From: Paenibacillus montanisoli | GTDB taxonomy: Bacteria; Bacillota; Bacilli; Paenibacillales; Paenibacillaceae | NCBI RefSeq assembly: GCF_003268025.1 | Contig: NZ_QLUW01000003.1 | Location: forward strand, 496,001-560,000 | DNA: 64,000 nt | Direction: 5' to 3' | Shown here: positions 26,934 to 35,505 of the stretch, piece by piece | How the letters are laid out: each line of letters begins with the position of its first letter | Position numbering within the stretch: position 1 is the first letter of the stretch | The notes under the pieces: model-generated | The model's input: the letters and a program-made list of their open reading frames with translations, nothing else | What the model was told of the DNA's origin: nothing | The model's database searches: none | Translations under genes and position numbers: made by a program

Positions 26934-28121
26934 ATGGTGAGCAAGGAGCAATGGCAATCGGATCTGGAGAAATGGGTAAGCGGCGGTCAGCTGCGGCAGG
27001 CGACCTTCAGCCAGCTTCGCAGCAAGGAAGTCGGGCCCCCTGCCAAAACGGTCATTCGTCCCATCGAGCTTAAAGGGGCGCTTCATTATCAATTTCAATA
27101 TTACGCCGATAACAAAGTGACCCACGAGAACGTGCCGCAGACGGAGGCGGCCGGGCGAATCGCCGAATGGCTGGAGCAGCACTACCGGCAGGCGCTGTTC
27201 AAGACGAATGAGGCCGACGTGCAGGTGCTGTTCTCGAAGAAAGGCAAAGCCTCGGTCGTCACGAAGCCGGCAACGGCCAAGCAGGAGCCGGTAACGCTGA
27301 CCCATAACAGGCAGAAGCAGCGGGTCGTGCAGGAAGGCGAAGCGGCGCCTTTCATGGTAGAGCTCGGCATTATGACGAAGGATGGCCAGGTAGTCGCGAA
27401 GAAGCAGGATAAGTTCCGGCAGATCAACCGGTTTCTGGAAATGGTAACGGATGTGCTGCCTTACTTGCCAACGGATCGTGAAATTACGATCGTGGATTTC
27501 GGCTGCGGCAAGTCCTACTTAACGTTTGCGCTGTATCATCTGCTTGCGGTCAAGCAGCGGCGCCAAATCTCGGTCGTCGGACTGGACTTGAAGGCCGACG
27601 TGATCGCCTTCTGCTCGGAGCTTGCGCGAAAGCTCGGCTACGATAAATTGAAATTCCAGGTTGGCGACATCGCGCAATACAAGGATCAGTCCCAGGTAGA
27701 TATGGTCGTTACGCTGCATGCATGCGATACGGCTACGGATGCCGCGCTCGTCAAGGCGGTGGAATGGGGAGCGTCCGTCATTTTGTCGGTTCCGTGCTGT
27801 CAGCACGAGCTGTTCCGCCAAATCCGCAACGAGGCGATGTCACCGCTGCTCTCGCACGGCCTGCTTAAGGAGCGGTTCTCCGCGCTCGCGACGGATGCGA
27901 TCCGCGCACAGCTGCTGGAAGTGATCGGCTACCGCACGCAGCTTCTCGAATTTATCGATCCGGAGCATACGCCGAAAAACATGCTGATTCGAGCAATACG
28001 CATGGCTGGAGGAACGGCCGAGGCGGCACGCAAATGGCAGGAATATGTCGACTTCCGCGACATGCTGCAGGTAACGCCATATTTGGAAAAAGCGCTTGGC
28101 GGGCGGCTCCCCCAGGGCTGA
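26934..28121 (+). CDS. Class I SAM-dependent methyltransferase (Methyltransf_32-like)
   Basis: The N-terminal 170 residues form a basic, possibly RNA-binding, region. A Rossmann methyltransferase domain then starts with motif I VDFGCGKSYLTFALYHLL near residue 187, followed by SVVGLDLKADVIAFC (acidic residue for SAM ribose) and VTLHACDTATDAAL with VPCCQHEL. The latter Cys-Cys-Gln-His segment is characteristic of the family that includes METTL25-type proteins acting on ribosomal proteins or rRNA. The target here is unknown. ATG 26934 has GGAGTGGAAAGAG upstream. It is the last gene of the yyaC-proximal run. Confidence 0.85.
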   Translation: MVSKEQWQSDLEKWVSGGQLRQATFSQLRSKEVGPPAKTVIRPIELKGALHYQFQYYADNKVTHENVPQTEAAGRIAEWLEQHYRQALFKTNEADVQVLFSKKGKASVVTKPATAKQEPVTLTHNRQKQRVVQEGEAAPFMVELGIMTKDGQVVAKKQDKFRQINRFLEMVTDVLPYLPTDREITIVDFGCGKSYLTFALYHLLAVKQRRQISVVGLDLKADVIAFCSELARKLGYDKLKFQVGDIAQYKDQSQVDMVVTLHACDTATDAALVKAVEWGASVILSVPCCQHELFRQIRNEAMSPLLSHGLLKERFSALATDAIRAQLLEVIGYRTQLLEFIDPEHTPKNMLIRAIRMAGGTAEAARKWQEYVDFRDMLQVTPYLEKALGGRLPQG

Positions 28122-28169
28122 CGCGCGCACGGCGCTCTCTTGCTGATGTCAATAAAGATAACAACATTA

Positions 28170-28199
28170 TTGTCGGATAATTAAGCAGTATGATAGAAT
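28170..28199 (+). promoter_or_regulatory. Promoter of the cyclic-di-GMP enzyme operon
   Basis: TTGTCG at 28170-28175 and TAGAAT at 28194-28199 are 18 bases apart, 73 bases before the first GGDEF gene. Confidence 0.5.
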
Positions 28200-28271
28200 A
28201 TAGAAGCATATAAGCGAAATGTCCCAGGTCTTTTTGCATATAACAATTTGATCGTGATTTGGGTGAAGCTG

Positions 28272-29942
28272 ATGGAGCTGATGACAGGGCTGGATTTAAG
28301 CCTATTTCTTTTTTTATTCGCCATTTTCATCTATGTATTCGCAACCAACATCATTACAACCCAGCATAAAGTCTATTTGCTATTCCACTTCTTCATGATG
28401 ATATGGCCGCTTGGCCAGGTCGGCGTCCACTTGACAGATCAACCACATCTCCAGATTTTTTACATAAACACTTCCTTTGTCGGATTATCGATGCTAGGTT
28501 TCGGTTGGCTCCTGTTTACGAAATTTCTGGTGAATGTCACCTACAGACCAAGTCGCAGAGCACTCATTTGCATGGTGCTGCCTTCGCTGCTTGTTTCCAT
28601 CGGCGTCGTTTGGAATCCTTGGAACGCCTTCGTTTCAACTTTGGACGGCAGCTATGAAGAACGGATATACGGACCGATTTTATGGGTGATGGTAGCGGTG
28701 CTGTTATCCTACTATGTTTATTCCTTGCGCATCCTGTTCAAAGCTTATGGTTCGCGCAAGCTGCCCCAGGATCGGGCACGCATCGCCAATGCGATTACCG
28801 GGATCATCATTATAGTGGCGTTTCCGATGCTGGATTTGCTGCTTAACGTGGTGCTTGCTCCGTGGCTGCCGGTTATTCCCGGCCTGACATCGCTTGGGAT
28901 CGTATTATCCGACCTCTATTTTGTATTCTCGCTGAAGAAGCACCGTTCGCTCGATCTGGTCAAGATCGCTCAGCAGGACGTGATGGATACGTTGTCGGTC
29001 GGCATGATCGTGTTGGACGAGCATGACCATGTCATTGAGATGAACCAGGGCGTAAGCCCGCGCATGCCAATCTCGGTCGGCGAAACGCTGAATATGGAAG
29101 ACTTGCTTTCCTGCTTCAGCATCGATCCGGAGAGCAAGGAGGCGTTTCTTCACGCGTACCGGACAAGCCCTTCGCAGCGCATCCAGACGGAAATCGCGAT
29201 TGAATACGATGAGATGCTCAAACAGTATTTCACGCTCCATGTAGGCCCGATTATCGTAAATGGGCGGCGCATCGGGAAAACGGTGACGTTCCAGGATATT
29301 TCGGAGTTGAAATGCCATATTTTGAAATCGCAGGAGCAGTACTCCTCGATGCAGGAGCGCAACCGCGCTCTGATCTACATGCAGGACGAGCTGTTCCAGG
29401 CGAACCGGAAGCTGGAGCAAATGGCGATTACGGACAGCCTGACAGGCTGCTATAACCGCAGGTTTCTTATGCAGCAGCTGGAGCACGAGGTACTTACGAA
29501 CATCCGGTACAAAATTCCGTTTGCGCTCCTCCTCTTCGATATCGATCTGTTCAAGATCGTGAACGATACGTACGGCCATGTCGTCGGCGACGAAGTGATT
29601 CGGCGGACGGCGGACGCGGTGCGACACTCTCTTCGCAGAACCGATATCCTGGCGCGGTACGGCGGCGAAGAGTTTACGGTCTACTTGCCGCACACGAATA
29701 AGGAACAAGCGGAGATGCTGGCGCAGCGCATCCGCGAGGTCGTAGAGAATAACGAAATACCGATCGGGCGCGGACGCGCTCCGGTTTCGGTCACAATCAG
29801 CATGGGAATGCTGGTCGTGGACGAACAGTCCGATCTTCACCTGGACGATGTGAAGAGTTACTTAAGAGATTTGTTCGCGAAAGTGGATTCGGCTCTGTAT
29901 AAAGCCAAGGATAATGGCCGCAATCGGGTAGTCAATTTATAA
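28272..29942 (+). CDS. Diguanylate cyclase with N-terminal 7TM sensor and PAS domain
   Basis: The ATG at 28272 follows GGGTGA; a TTG at 28248 is less likely. The first 215 residues hold about seven membrane helices like the histidine-kinase N7TM sensor module. A PAS-type domain follows (VGMIVLDEHDHVIEMNQG to GKTVTFQDISELK), then a short coiled coil (YSSMQERNRALIYMQDEL) and a GGDEF domain starting ITDSLTGCYNRRFL. The active loop is YGGEEF and the inhibitory site RRTD precedes it by five residues, so product inhibition is predicted. It would synthesise c-di-GMP at the membrane. The next gene begins 12 bases later. Confidence 0.95.
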   Translation: MELMTGLDLSLFLFLFAIFIYVFATNIITTQHKVYLLFHFFMMIWPLGQVGVHLTDQPHLQIFYINTSFVGLSMLGFGWLLFTKFLVNVTYRPSRRALICMVLPSLLVSIGVVWNPWNAFVSTLDGSYEERIYGPILWVMVAVLLSYYVYSLRILFKAYGSRKLPQDRARIANAITGIIIIVAFPMLDLLLNVVLAPWLPVIPGLTSLGIVLSDLYFVFSLKKHRSLDLVKIAQQDVMDTLSVGMIVLDEHDHVIEMNQGVSPRMPISVGETLNMEDLLSCFSIDPESKEAFLHAYRTSPSQRIQTEIAIEYDEMLKQYFTLHVGPIIVNGRRIGKTVTFQDISELKCHILKSQEQYSSMQERNRALIYMQDELFQANRKLEQMAITDSLTGCYNRRFLMQQLEHEVLTNIRYKIPFALLLFDIDLFKIVNDTYGHVVGDEVIRRTADAVRHSLRRTDILARYGGEEFTVYLPHTNKEQAEMLAQRIREVVENNEIPIGRGRAPVSVTISMGMLVVDEQSDLHLDDVKSYLRDLFAKVDSALYKAKDNGRNRVVNL

Positions 29943-29954
29943 GGAGGTTAGCGA

Positions 29955-30641
29955 ATGCCGCGTAACGGTCGTCTTACAGCATGTGCCGCATCATGCGTCG
30001 CAACGCTAGCAGCAGCGGGTTTATGCCTACTTGCGAATAAGACACCATCGATGTTCGCTGCATCAATCGGAATCTTTATTTTCGCAGCTGTCGCTTTGCC
30101 GATAGGTTATGCGCTGGGCTTGAAGTATGACCGGCTCAAATCGGCGGCCTCCACCGACAGCCTGACCGGCGTGTACAACCGCCGCTTTATCGAGGCTGTC
30201 TTTAGTAAGCTGCAGGGACAGGCTTTGCGCACCCGAAAGCGCATGACCGTCATCTTAATGGATGTTAACGATTTCAAAGAAGTGAATGACCGTCTGGGCC
30301 ACAACCAAGGAGACCATGCACTGAAGCTGATCGCCGGCGCACTTGCCGCCAGCGCGGAACGCGGTGAAATCATCGGTCGATGGGGCGGCGATGAATTTAT
30401 CATGATTTGCCCCTATGCCGACGAGAAAGGCATCGACCGAATTGTCAAGCAAATTCATGAACAGTTATTCGTCATTTCCGTACGTGCCGGACTGCGCCTG
30501 TCGGTCTCGGCTGGACATGCCGTCTTCCCGGAGCAGGGAACGGAGCTTAGCCAGCTGTCTGCAGTTGCCGATAAACGGATGTACGCGGAGAAAAACGTCC
30601 GCAAAACCCAGTTGAACGAACCGGCAGCTTTGCAGGCATAG
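29955..30641 (+). CDS. Membrane-anchored diguanylate cyclase
   Basis: This 228-residue protein has two N-terminal membrane helices (about 8-25 and 33-53) and little else before the GGDEF domain (STDSLTGVYNRRFIEAVF). The catalytic loop GRWGGDEF is intact. At the inhibitory-site position it has ERGE in place of RxxD, so feedback inhibition is likely absent, unlike the upstream cyclase. AAGGAGGTTAGCG is a strong site for the ATG. It is cotranscribed with the larger cyclase and the HD-GYP gene. Confidence 0.94.
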   Translation: MPRNGRLTACAASCVATLAAAGLCLLANKTPSMFAASIGIFIFAAVALPIGYALGLKYDRLKSAASTDSLTGVYNRRFIEAVFSKLQGQALRTRKRMTVILMDVNDFKEVNDRLGHNQGDHALKLIAGALAASAERGEIIGRWGGDEFIMICPYADEKGIDRIVKQIHEQLFVISVRAGLRLSVSAGHAVFPEQGTELSQLSAVADKRMYAEKNVRKTQLNEPAALQA

Positions 30642-30676
30642 TACGCGAGCAAGCGATAAAGGCGGGAGTAACACCC

Positions 30677-31759
30677 ATGAGAAAGGTTCACATAGGCTCG
30701 GTAAAGCCTGGAGAAAAGTTGGCTCGCCCTATTTTGCAGGAGAATGGGACTATATTGTTAGGAGCCGGCGTGGAGCTCAATCAACGGTTTATCGACCGGT
30801 TAGCAGGCTTAGGCATCGACATGCTGTTCATTGATGACCCCTTGACCGAAGGATTGGAGCCGACGACGGCCATTCAAGACAGCACGCGCCAAATGGCGTC
30901 CGACGCGATTTTCAAAACGATGAACTCCTTAATGGATCAGCCGGCTGCGAGGGGCAGAACGATCGTCCCGGAGCTGGGTCGCACCTTCCGCAAGGTATTC
31001 GGCGACATCATGCAGGATCTGATCCGGCGCGAGGAAGTCATGGTCAACCTGACCAATATACACGTGGCCGACAGTTATTTGTTCCACCATTCCTTGAATG
31101 TGACCATTCTGGCCGGCATTATGGGACTGGCCAAGGGCTACAACCGGAATCAGCTCGAAGAGCTGGGCATGGGCGCGATGCTTTTCGATATCGGGATGAC
31201 GCGGCTGCCGAAGGAGATCTTGACCAAGTCCACGGCTCTGACGGCGAGCGAGCGGAAGCTCATGGAGAAGCATACGGAGGAAGGCTTCAACATACTTCGC
31301 GCGCAGCATGATATCAACCTGCTGTCGGCGCACTGCGCGCTGCAGCATCATGAGCGGTATGACGGCTCCGGCTATCCGCGCAAGCTGAAGCGGCACGAGA
31401 TTCACGAATACGCCCAGATTGTGGCGATTGCGGACGTGTACGATGCGCTGACCTCACCGAGGCCGCACCGTAAACGATATTCGCCATCGGAGGCGATCGA
31501 GTTTCTGTTTGCGGCCGGAAACACCTACTTCGATTTGGACTTGATTAAGCTGTTCTGCAAGCATATATCCATTTATCCCGTGGCGACAACGGTGATGCTG
31601 AGCTCCGGCCAGGTGGCAGTCGTCGCGCTGAATGATCCGCTCGCCGTTCATAGACCAACCGTGCGCATCATACGTGAGATGGACGGCAGGGAGCCGTCTT
31701 CGCCCTACCAGATTGATTTGAAGGATGAGCACAGCTTAATGATCGTCAAGGAACTGTAG
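30677..31759 (+). CDS. HD-GYP domain protein with a degenerate HD dyad
   Basis: The 360-residue protein has an N-terminal beta-rich domain (residues 1-60) and an HD-GYP domain from about 115 to 300. HD-GYP enzymes cleave c-di-GMP. The histidines of HHSLNVT, EKHTEEG and CALQHHERYDGSGYP are present, but the metal dyad normally written LHDIG reads MLFDIGMT near residue 174, so His is replaced by Phe. The DNA (ctt ttc gat atc) is clear. Activity may be lost or altered, making it a possible sensor or binding protein. The C-terminal 60 residues form a small beta domain. It lies 35 bases after the GGDEF gene. Confidence 0.9.
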   Translation: MRKVHIGSVKPGEKLARPILQENGTILLGAGVELNQRFIDRLAGLGIDMLFIDDPLTEGLEPTTAIQDSTRQMASDAIFKTMNSLMDQPAARGRTIVPELGRTFRKVFGDIMQDLIRREEVMVNLTNIHVADSYLFHHSLNVTILAGIMGLAKGYNRNQLEELGMGAMLFDIGMTRLPKEILTKSTALTASERKLMEKHTEEGFNILRAQHDINLLSAHCALQHHERYDGSGYPRKLKRHEIHEYAQIVAIADVYDALTSPRPHRKRYSPSEAIEFLFAAGNTYFDLDLIKLFCKHISIYPVATTVMLSSGQVAVVALNDPLAVHRPTVRIIREMDGREPSSPYQIDLKDEHSLMIVKEL

Positions 31760-31794
31760 CGGTTACGCTGCGACCGACAACTTCATACTCAACG

Positions 31795-31890
31795 AAAAAT
31801 GGCAAACTTACCGAAAGGTAAGGACGCAAAGTTATAGGGTCTAATGTCCGCCGGCTTCATGGCGAACGAATGACAGCCTGACTGCCGAAT
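31795..31890 (+). ncRNA. Cyclic-di-GMP-I (GEMM-I) riboswitch
   Basis: The aptamer core is clear: GGCAAAC at 31801-31807, a stem TTACC/GGTAA closed by a GAAA tetraloop (31808-31821), the conserved GGACGCAAAG at 31822-31831, then AGGGTCTAA, and the closing CAGCCTGACTGCC at 31874-31886 that pairs back to AGG and GGCA. These are the conserved pieces of class I c-di-GMP aptamers. It stands 35 bases after the HD-GYP stop codon and 143 bases before the PilZ gene, with a terminator between. Confidence 0.92.
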
Positions 31891-31951
31891 TGAAACCTGT
31901 CGAAACACGCGATAGATCCGATCTTCTTGATCGTATGCGCGAAAGGTCGGC

Positions 31952-31993
31952 AAGCGCGAAGCGGCTCCGGTTTAGACGAGGAAGCGCTTTTTT
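31952..31993 (+). terminator. Expression-platform terminator of the c-di-GMP riboswitch
   Basis: AAGCGC (31952-31957) pairs with GCGCTT (31984-31989), an inner CTC/GAG is possible, and six T follow at 31988-31993. A second GCGC at about 31937-31940 could compete for the same bases, which would give the on/off switching. Confidence 0.65.
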
Positions 31994-32032
31994 CATTTTT
32001 ATAGGGGCTTTCATGGTGGAGGAGGATTGAAC

Positions 32033-32764
32033 ATGGCGGTCAACAAGGATCGCATCAAAGAGAGATATGGCTTAACCAAGCCTTTCTTCGCCTTGAAGGC
32101 GCTGCTGCACAGCCGAACCACGGTCGAGAAGGAAGGGTACGTTTCCACAGGCGTGCTCTCCTATGCGGAAGGCGAAATGATGGAAATCGAATTGTCCGAG
32201 TACAAAAACTTCGAGCTGGGCGATCCTGTGCAGCTTACTGTATATTCGCCTGTCGGCGTCCATCGGCTGCAAACGACGATTATCGCGAAGGCGGAAGGCG
32301 CCGTTGCCGTTATTATTACGAGCCGCTTGTTGGCAGGGCTGGAGGAGAAGCGCGAATCGCTTCGCGTTGAAGTTGACATGAAAGGTACCATTACGCGTAC
32401 CTGCACGCAGGAAGTCGAGCGGTCAAACGGCGAGAAAACGGTCATTGATATCGAGGACAACTTCGATGTTGCCGTTCGGAACATTAGCGATTCAGGCATC
32501 GGATTCTCCCTCATGACCGGGGAGGCGCTGCAGAAAGGCGAGACGCTGAAGGCGGTTTTGTTCATCGGCTTCAGGCTAAACTGCCAGCTGGAAATCATCC
32601 GTTCGGAAGAGAGCGGCGAATGGGGCTATTACGGCGCCCGCTTTCATGAGCTGGACGAGCAGCGGCAGCGCGCGCTTCGGGCGTTTCTGCTGAAGACGCA
32701 GGTCGAAGCTTATTTCATGGGGAAGCAGGAGCGGACGGGTTCGAAAGGCATCAGAAAGATATAG
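32033..32764 (+). CDS. PilZ-domain c-di-GMP effector (YcgR-like)
   Basis: The ATG at 32033 follows GGAGGAGGA; a TTG at 32027 overlaps that site. The 243-residue protein has an N-terminal YcgR-like beta domain (about 25-110) and a C-terminal PilZ domain. The c-di-GMP ligands are intact: RESLR (RxxxR) near residue 113 and NISDSGIGF ((D/N)xSxxG) near residue 159. Proteins of this build brake flagella or control polymer export when the messenger binds. Its mRNA carries the c-di-GMP-I riboswitch, so the messenger controls both its synthesis and its activity. Confidence 0.93.
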   Translation: MAVNKDRIKERYGLTKPFFALKALLHSRTTVEKEGYVSTGVLSYAEGEMMEIELSEYKNFELGDPVQLTVYSPVGVHRLQTTIIAKAEGAVAVIITSRLLAGLEEKRESLRVEVDMKGTITRTCTQEVERSNGEKTVIDIEDNFDVAVRNISDSGIGFSLMTGEALQKGETLKAVLFIGFRLNCQLEIIRSEESGEWGYYGARFHELDEQRQRALRAFLLKTQVEAYFMGKQERTGSKGIRKI

Positions 32765-32772
32765 GTGAGAAG

Positions 32773-32814
32773 GAAGACGCCCGGCCTATGGAAGGCATGC
32801 TGCGTCTTCTTTGT
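32773..32814 (+). terminator. Intrinsic terminator of the PilZ gene
   Basis: GAAGACGC (32773-32780) pairs with GCGTCTTC (32802-32809), with an inner GCC/GGC and a TTTGTT tail. Confidence 0.75.
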
Positions 32815-32875
32815 TGTACATGTAGCGAAAGCCGCTTCTATGGTACAATTGGCAAAATGCTAGAGGAGACTCGTT

Positions 32876-35032
32876 ATGGAGAAGTTGTTGACAGGATTAT
32901 CAGCAATCGCAACGGCTGTGCTGCTCGCTATCTCGGCGTACCGGTACGGGATGTTTTTCGATACCGGTTTTTACCGATGGGAATGGATCGTCATTGCCGC
33001 ATGCGCAGGCTCGGCCGCCGGATCATTCGTAAGCCGCTTGGGGACGAGGCGGGAGGAAAGGCTGAATGCGGAGCCTGTTCCCGCAGCAGCATACGGATTG
33101 CTAGTCGTCGCGCTGCTCTATGCCCTCTCTCTAACCTATCAACCCGCATCCTTTCTGGGCACCGTAGAACAGGCGTTGCGCTGGTCAGCCTATGCGGCAT
33201 TTGCGATTGCGCTGTATGGAAGATTCGGCCGAACTGGGGCGGGTGCGGAACGCCGCGCCTGGTTGTCGGCCGCGCTTCAGACTTCGGGCGTTTTCGTGCT
33301 GTGGGGTGCATTGGCCGGCTGGATGGGGTGGATCTCCTTTCCCGATATCGTTATGACGACAGGCGACGAGAGGCTGTCCGCCGTCGGCGCGCGTTTGTCG
33401 GGCTTCGTGCAATATCCGAATTTCATGGGCGCTATTGCAGGCGCTTATTTGCTCTTTTACCTGATCTTATTGACACGGACACGGTCCACCGTTGAGTTCT
33501 TTGCCGCTTCCGCACTAGCGGTGCCTGCGGTACTGGCTTTGCTGCTGACCGAATCAAGAGGAGCCTGGCTCGTAACCGCGGCCGTTTGGCTGGGAGGCTT
33601 GCCGGTTCTTCGGAAATCGGAGCGAACCGCTTGGCTGTTCTATAGCGGCTGGACGCTGATCGGGGGCGGCGCTGCCTATCGGGCCGTCGTGCATGCAGGC
33701 ATTCGCGGAAGCGGAGGCGGAAACGCAAGCGGAGCCTCCGGATCGGTGATGCCCGGCTCGGCGCTGCCAAGCGGAGCTTCCGCGATGGAGTCGATGCTGC
33801 TGATTATGATCTGCGCGGCTGCGACTGCCGGTTTTCTCGGTTTAAGGTGGCTGCTGGCGAAGGACAGCTCGAAGCTGCTGAGCAGATTGGCGTGGGGCGG
33901 CTGGCTTGCAGGGCTGGCAGGCATGGTCGCGCTGCTGCCCTCTGTTCTGCAGGGCCGGTTGAGCGGACGATTCCAGACGGCCGGCGCACGCAGCCTGTTT
34001 TATCAGGATGCTTGGCAGCTGTTTAAGGAAGCGCCGTTTCTTGGACGCGGCGGCGACGCCTGGCGGATGCTCTTCACCCAGGTGCAGTCGGCGCCTTACG
34101 TCGGCAATGAGGTTCATAGCGGCTATATCGAAATCGCGCTCGATTTAGGCATCGTCGGGCTGCTGGTCTTCGCCCTCGCCGGATATGCGCTGCTGCGCGC
34201 GGTGTGGCGCAGTGACCGGATCGGCCTGCTGCCGCCCGCCGTTCTGCTGCTGCATGCAGCCGTGGATTTTGACATGTCCTTCGGGTACTACTGGCTGCTG
34301 CTGCTTGGCTGGGTTGTGTATTTCTCCAGCGCGGAGCCGGCGCGGGTGAATGAACGCGGCGTCGCCGCGGCTGCCGGTGCTGCTGCGCCGCGACGCCGCC
34401 GCAGGGCTCAAGCGCCGCGGCATGGCTGGCTGCGGCCCGCGATGCTCGCCGCCGCCGCAGCCGGTCTCGCCGCAGCCGCCGTGCTCGGCGTGCGGCTCGA
34501 CCGCGCCGTGCAGTACCGCGATGCGGCGGCCGCCGCCTCCGGCACTGCGCAAGCTGCCGCGCTCCGCGCGGCGCTCGAGTCGAATCCGTACTGGACCCGG
34601 ATTCGACTCGAGCTGGCACCGCTGGCACCGCCGCCGGAACGGGCGGTGCTGCTCGCGGCCGGACTGCGCTATGAGCCGCAGTCCGTGCCGCTGTTATGGG
34701 CGCTCGGCCAGCTGGCCGCCGAGCGCAGCGATGTCCGCGGGGCGGCGCATGACTTGCGCCTCGCTCTGCGGTATGACCGGTTCGACCGCGACAAGCAGAC
34801 GGAAGCGGTCGTGACGATGACGCAGCTCGCCGAAGGCATGCGAGCTGCGCAGCGCCTCGCGGAGGCAAGGCTGGCCGCGGAGACGGCCGTTGCCTTCTTC
34901 GATGCATATGAGGCGCAAAGGCTAAGCCCCGGCGTGAACGGCCGCCAATTTGCCGTCACGAAGGAAGCCAAAGCGGCGGCCGAGCGAAGCCGCCTGCTTC
35001 TTCGGCAGCTGGGCGGGGTGCCGCAAGCCTAA
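32876..35032 (+). CDS. O-antigen ligase/polymerase-like membrane protein with C-terminal repeats
   Basis: The 718-residue protein starts at ATG 32876 behind GAGGAGAC. The first 480 residues contain about 10-12 membrane helices. The Wzy_C/ligase signature lies around ARLSGFVQYPNFMGAIAGAY and the large outside loop FLGRGGDAWRMLFTQVQ to EVHSGYIEIALDLG with its conserved His. Residues from about 500 to the end are an Ala/Arg-rich helical region with TPR-like units (WALGQLAAERSDVRGAAHDL). In Gram-positives such proteins polymerise or transfer surface polysaccharides or teichoic-acid-linked glycans. An extended -10 (TGGTACAAT) lies at 32841-32849. The third codon position is very GC-rich in the repeat part. 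Confidence 0.88.
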   Translation: MEKLLTGLSAIATAVLLAISAYRYGMFFDTGFYRWEWIVIAACAGSAAGSFVSRLGTRREERLNAEPVPAAAYGLLVVALLYALSLTYQPASFLGTVEQALRWSAYAAFAIALYGRFGRTGAGAERRAWLSAALQTSGVFVLWGALAGWMGWISFPDIVMTTGDERLSAVGARLSGFVQYPNFMGAIAGAYLLFYLILLTRTRSTVEFFAASALAVPAVLALLLTESRGAWLVTAAVWLGGLPVLRKSERTAWLFYSGWTLIGGGAAYRAVVHAGIRGSGGGNASGASGSVMPGSALPSGASAMESMLLIMICAAATAGFLGLRWLLAKDSSKLLSRLAWGGWLAGLAGMVALLPSVLQGRLSGRFQTAGARSLFYQDAWQLFKEAPFLGRGGDAWRMLFTQVQSAPYVGNEVHSGYIEIALDLGIVGLLVFALAGYALLRAVWRSDRIGLLPPAVLLLHAAVDFDMSFGYYWLLLLGWVVYFSSAEPARVNERGVAAAAGAAAPRRRRRAQAPRHGWLRPAMLAAAAAGLAAAAVLGVRLDRAVQYRDAAAAASGTAQAAALRAALESNPYWTRIRLELAPLAPPPERAVLLAAGLRYEPQSVPLLWALGQLAAERSDVRGAAHDLRLALRYDRFDRDKQTEAVVTMTQLAEGMRAAQRLAEARLAAETAVAFFDAYEAQRLSPGVNGRQFAVTKEAKAAAERSRLLLRQLGGVPQA

Positions 35033-35065
35033 CACGCGTATCCGACTAGAAAGGGAGAACAAGCC

Positions 35066-35356
35066 ATGAACACAGCCGAGTTTCAGCAATACGTGAAAGA
35101 TTGGAGCGAGCTCAAAGGGTTCGATAAGAGCACGATCGAGCAGCGCATGCTGTATTTAATGACCGAGGTAGGGGAGCTGGCCAAAGAGGTGCTGTCCGTA
35201 TCCTTCCACCCGGATGCAGAACGGAAAGAAAACTTGGGCTATGAAATGTACGATGTGGTGTGGAACATTTTCGACCTCGCCAATAAGCTGGGGATCGACC
35301 TTGAACAAGCGTTCAAAGCCAAAATGGATATCAACGACAAACGAACGTGGAAATAG
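35066..35356 (+). CDS. MazG-like nucleotide pyrophosphohydrolase
   Basis: This 96-residue all-alpha NTP pyrophosphohydrolase has the metal-binding motifs TEVGELAKEVL (ExxE) near residue 34 and YEMYDVVWNI (ExxD) near residue 62, as in single-domain MazG and iMazG proteins that remove non-standard or surplus nucleotides. AAAGGGAGAACA precedes the ATG. It begins 33 bases after the ligase-like gene and may ride on its transcript without a shared function. Confidence 0.88.
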   Translation: MNTAEFQQYVKDWSELKGFDKSTIEQRMLYLMTEVGELAKEVLSVSFHPDAERKENLGYEMYDVVWNIFDLANKLGIDLEQAFKAKMDINDKRTWK

Positions 35357-35505
35357 GGAGGATCGCTAGGCTGCTAGAGAAAACACAGCCGATCCGCCCT
35401 TTGAAAACGATATGAAAACAGGCGTTTCTCCTATTGGGATTGTCCACTCTAGCACCTTGGCGTCCGCATAAGCTGTAAGCATAACCCTCGAAAGGAGTGT
35501 TGCTT

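Noticed and set aside
32788..33495. 235-codon frame overlapping the ligase-like gene on the same strand
   Set aside because: It reads through the PilZ terminator region and lies out of frame with the membrane protein at 32876, which has the better start and membrane pattern.
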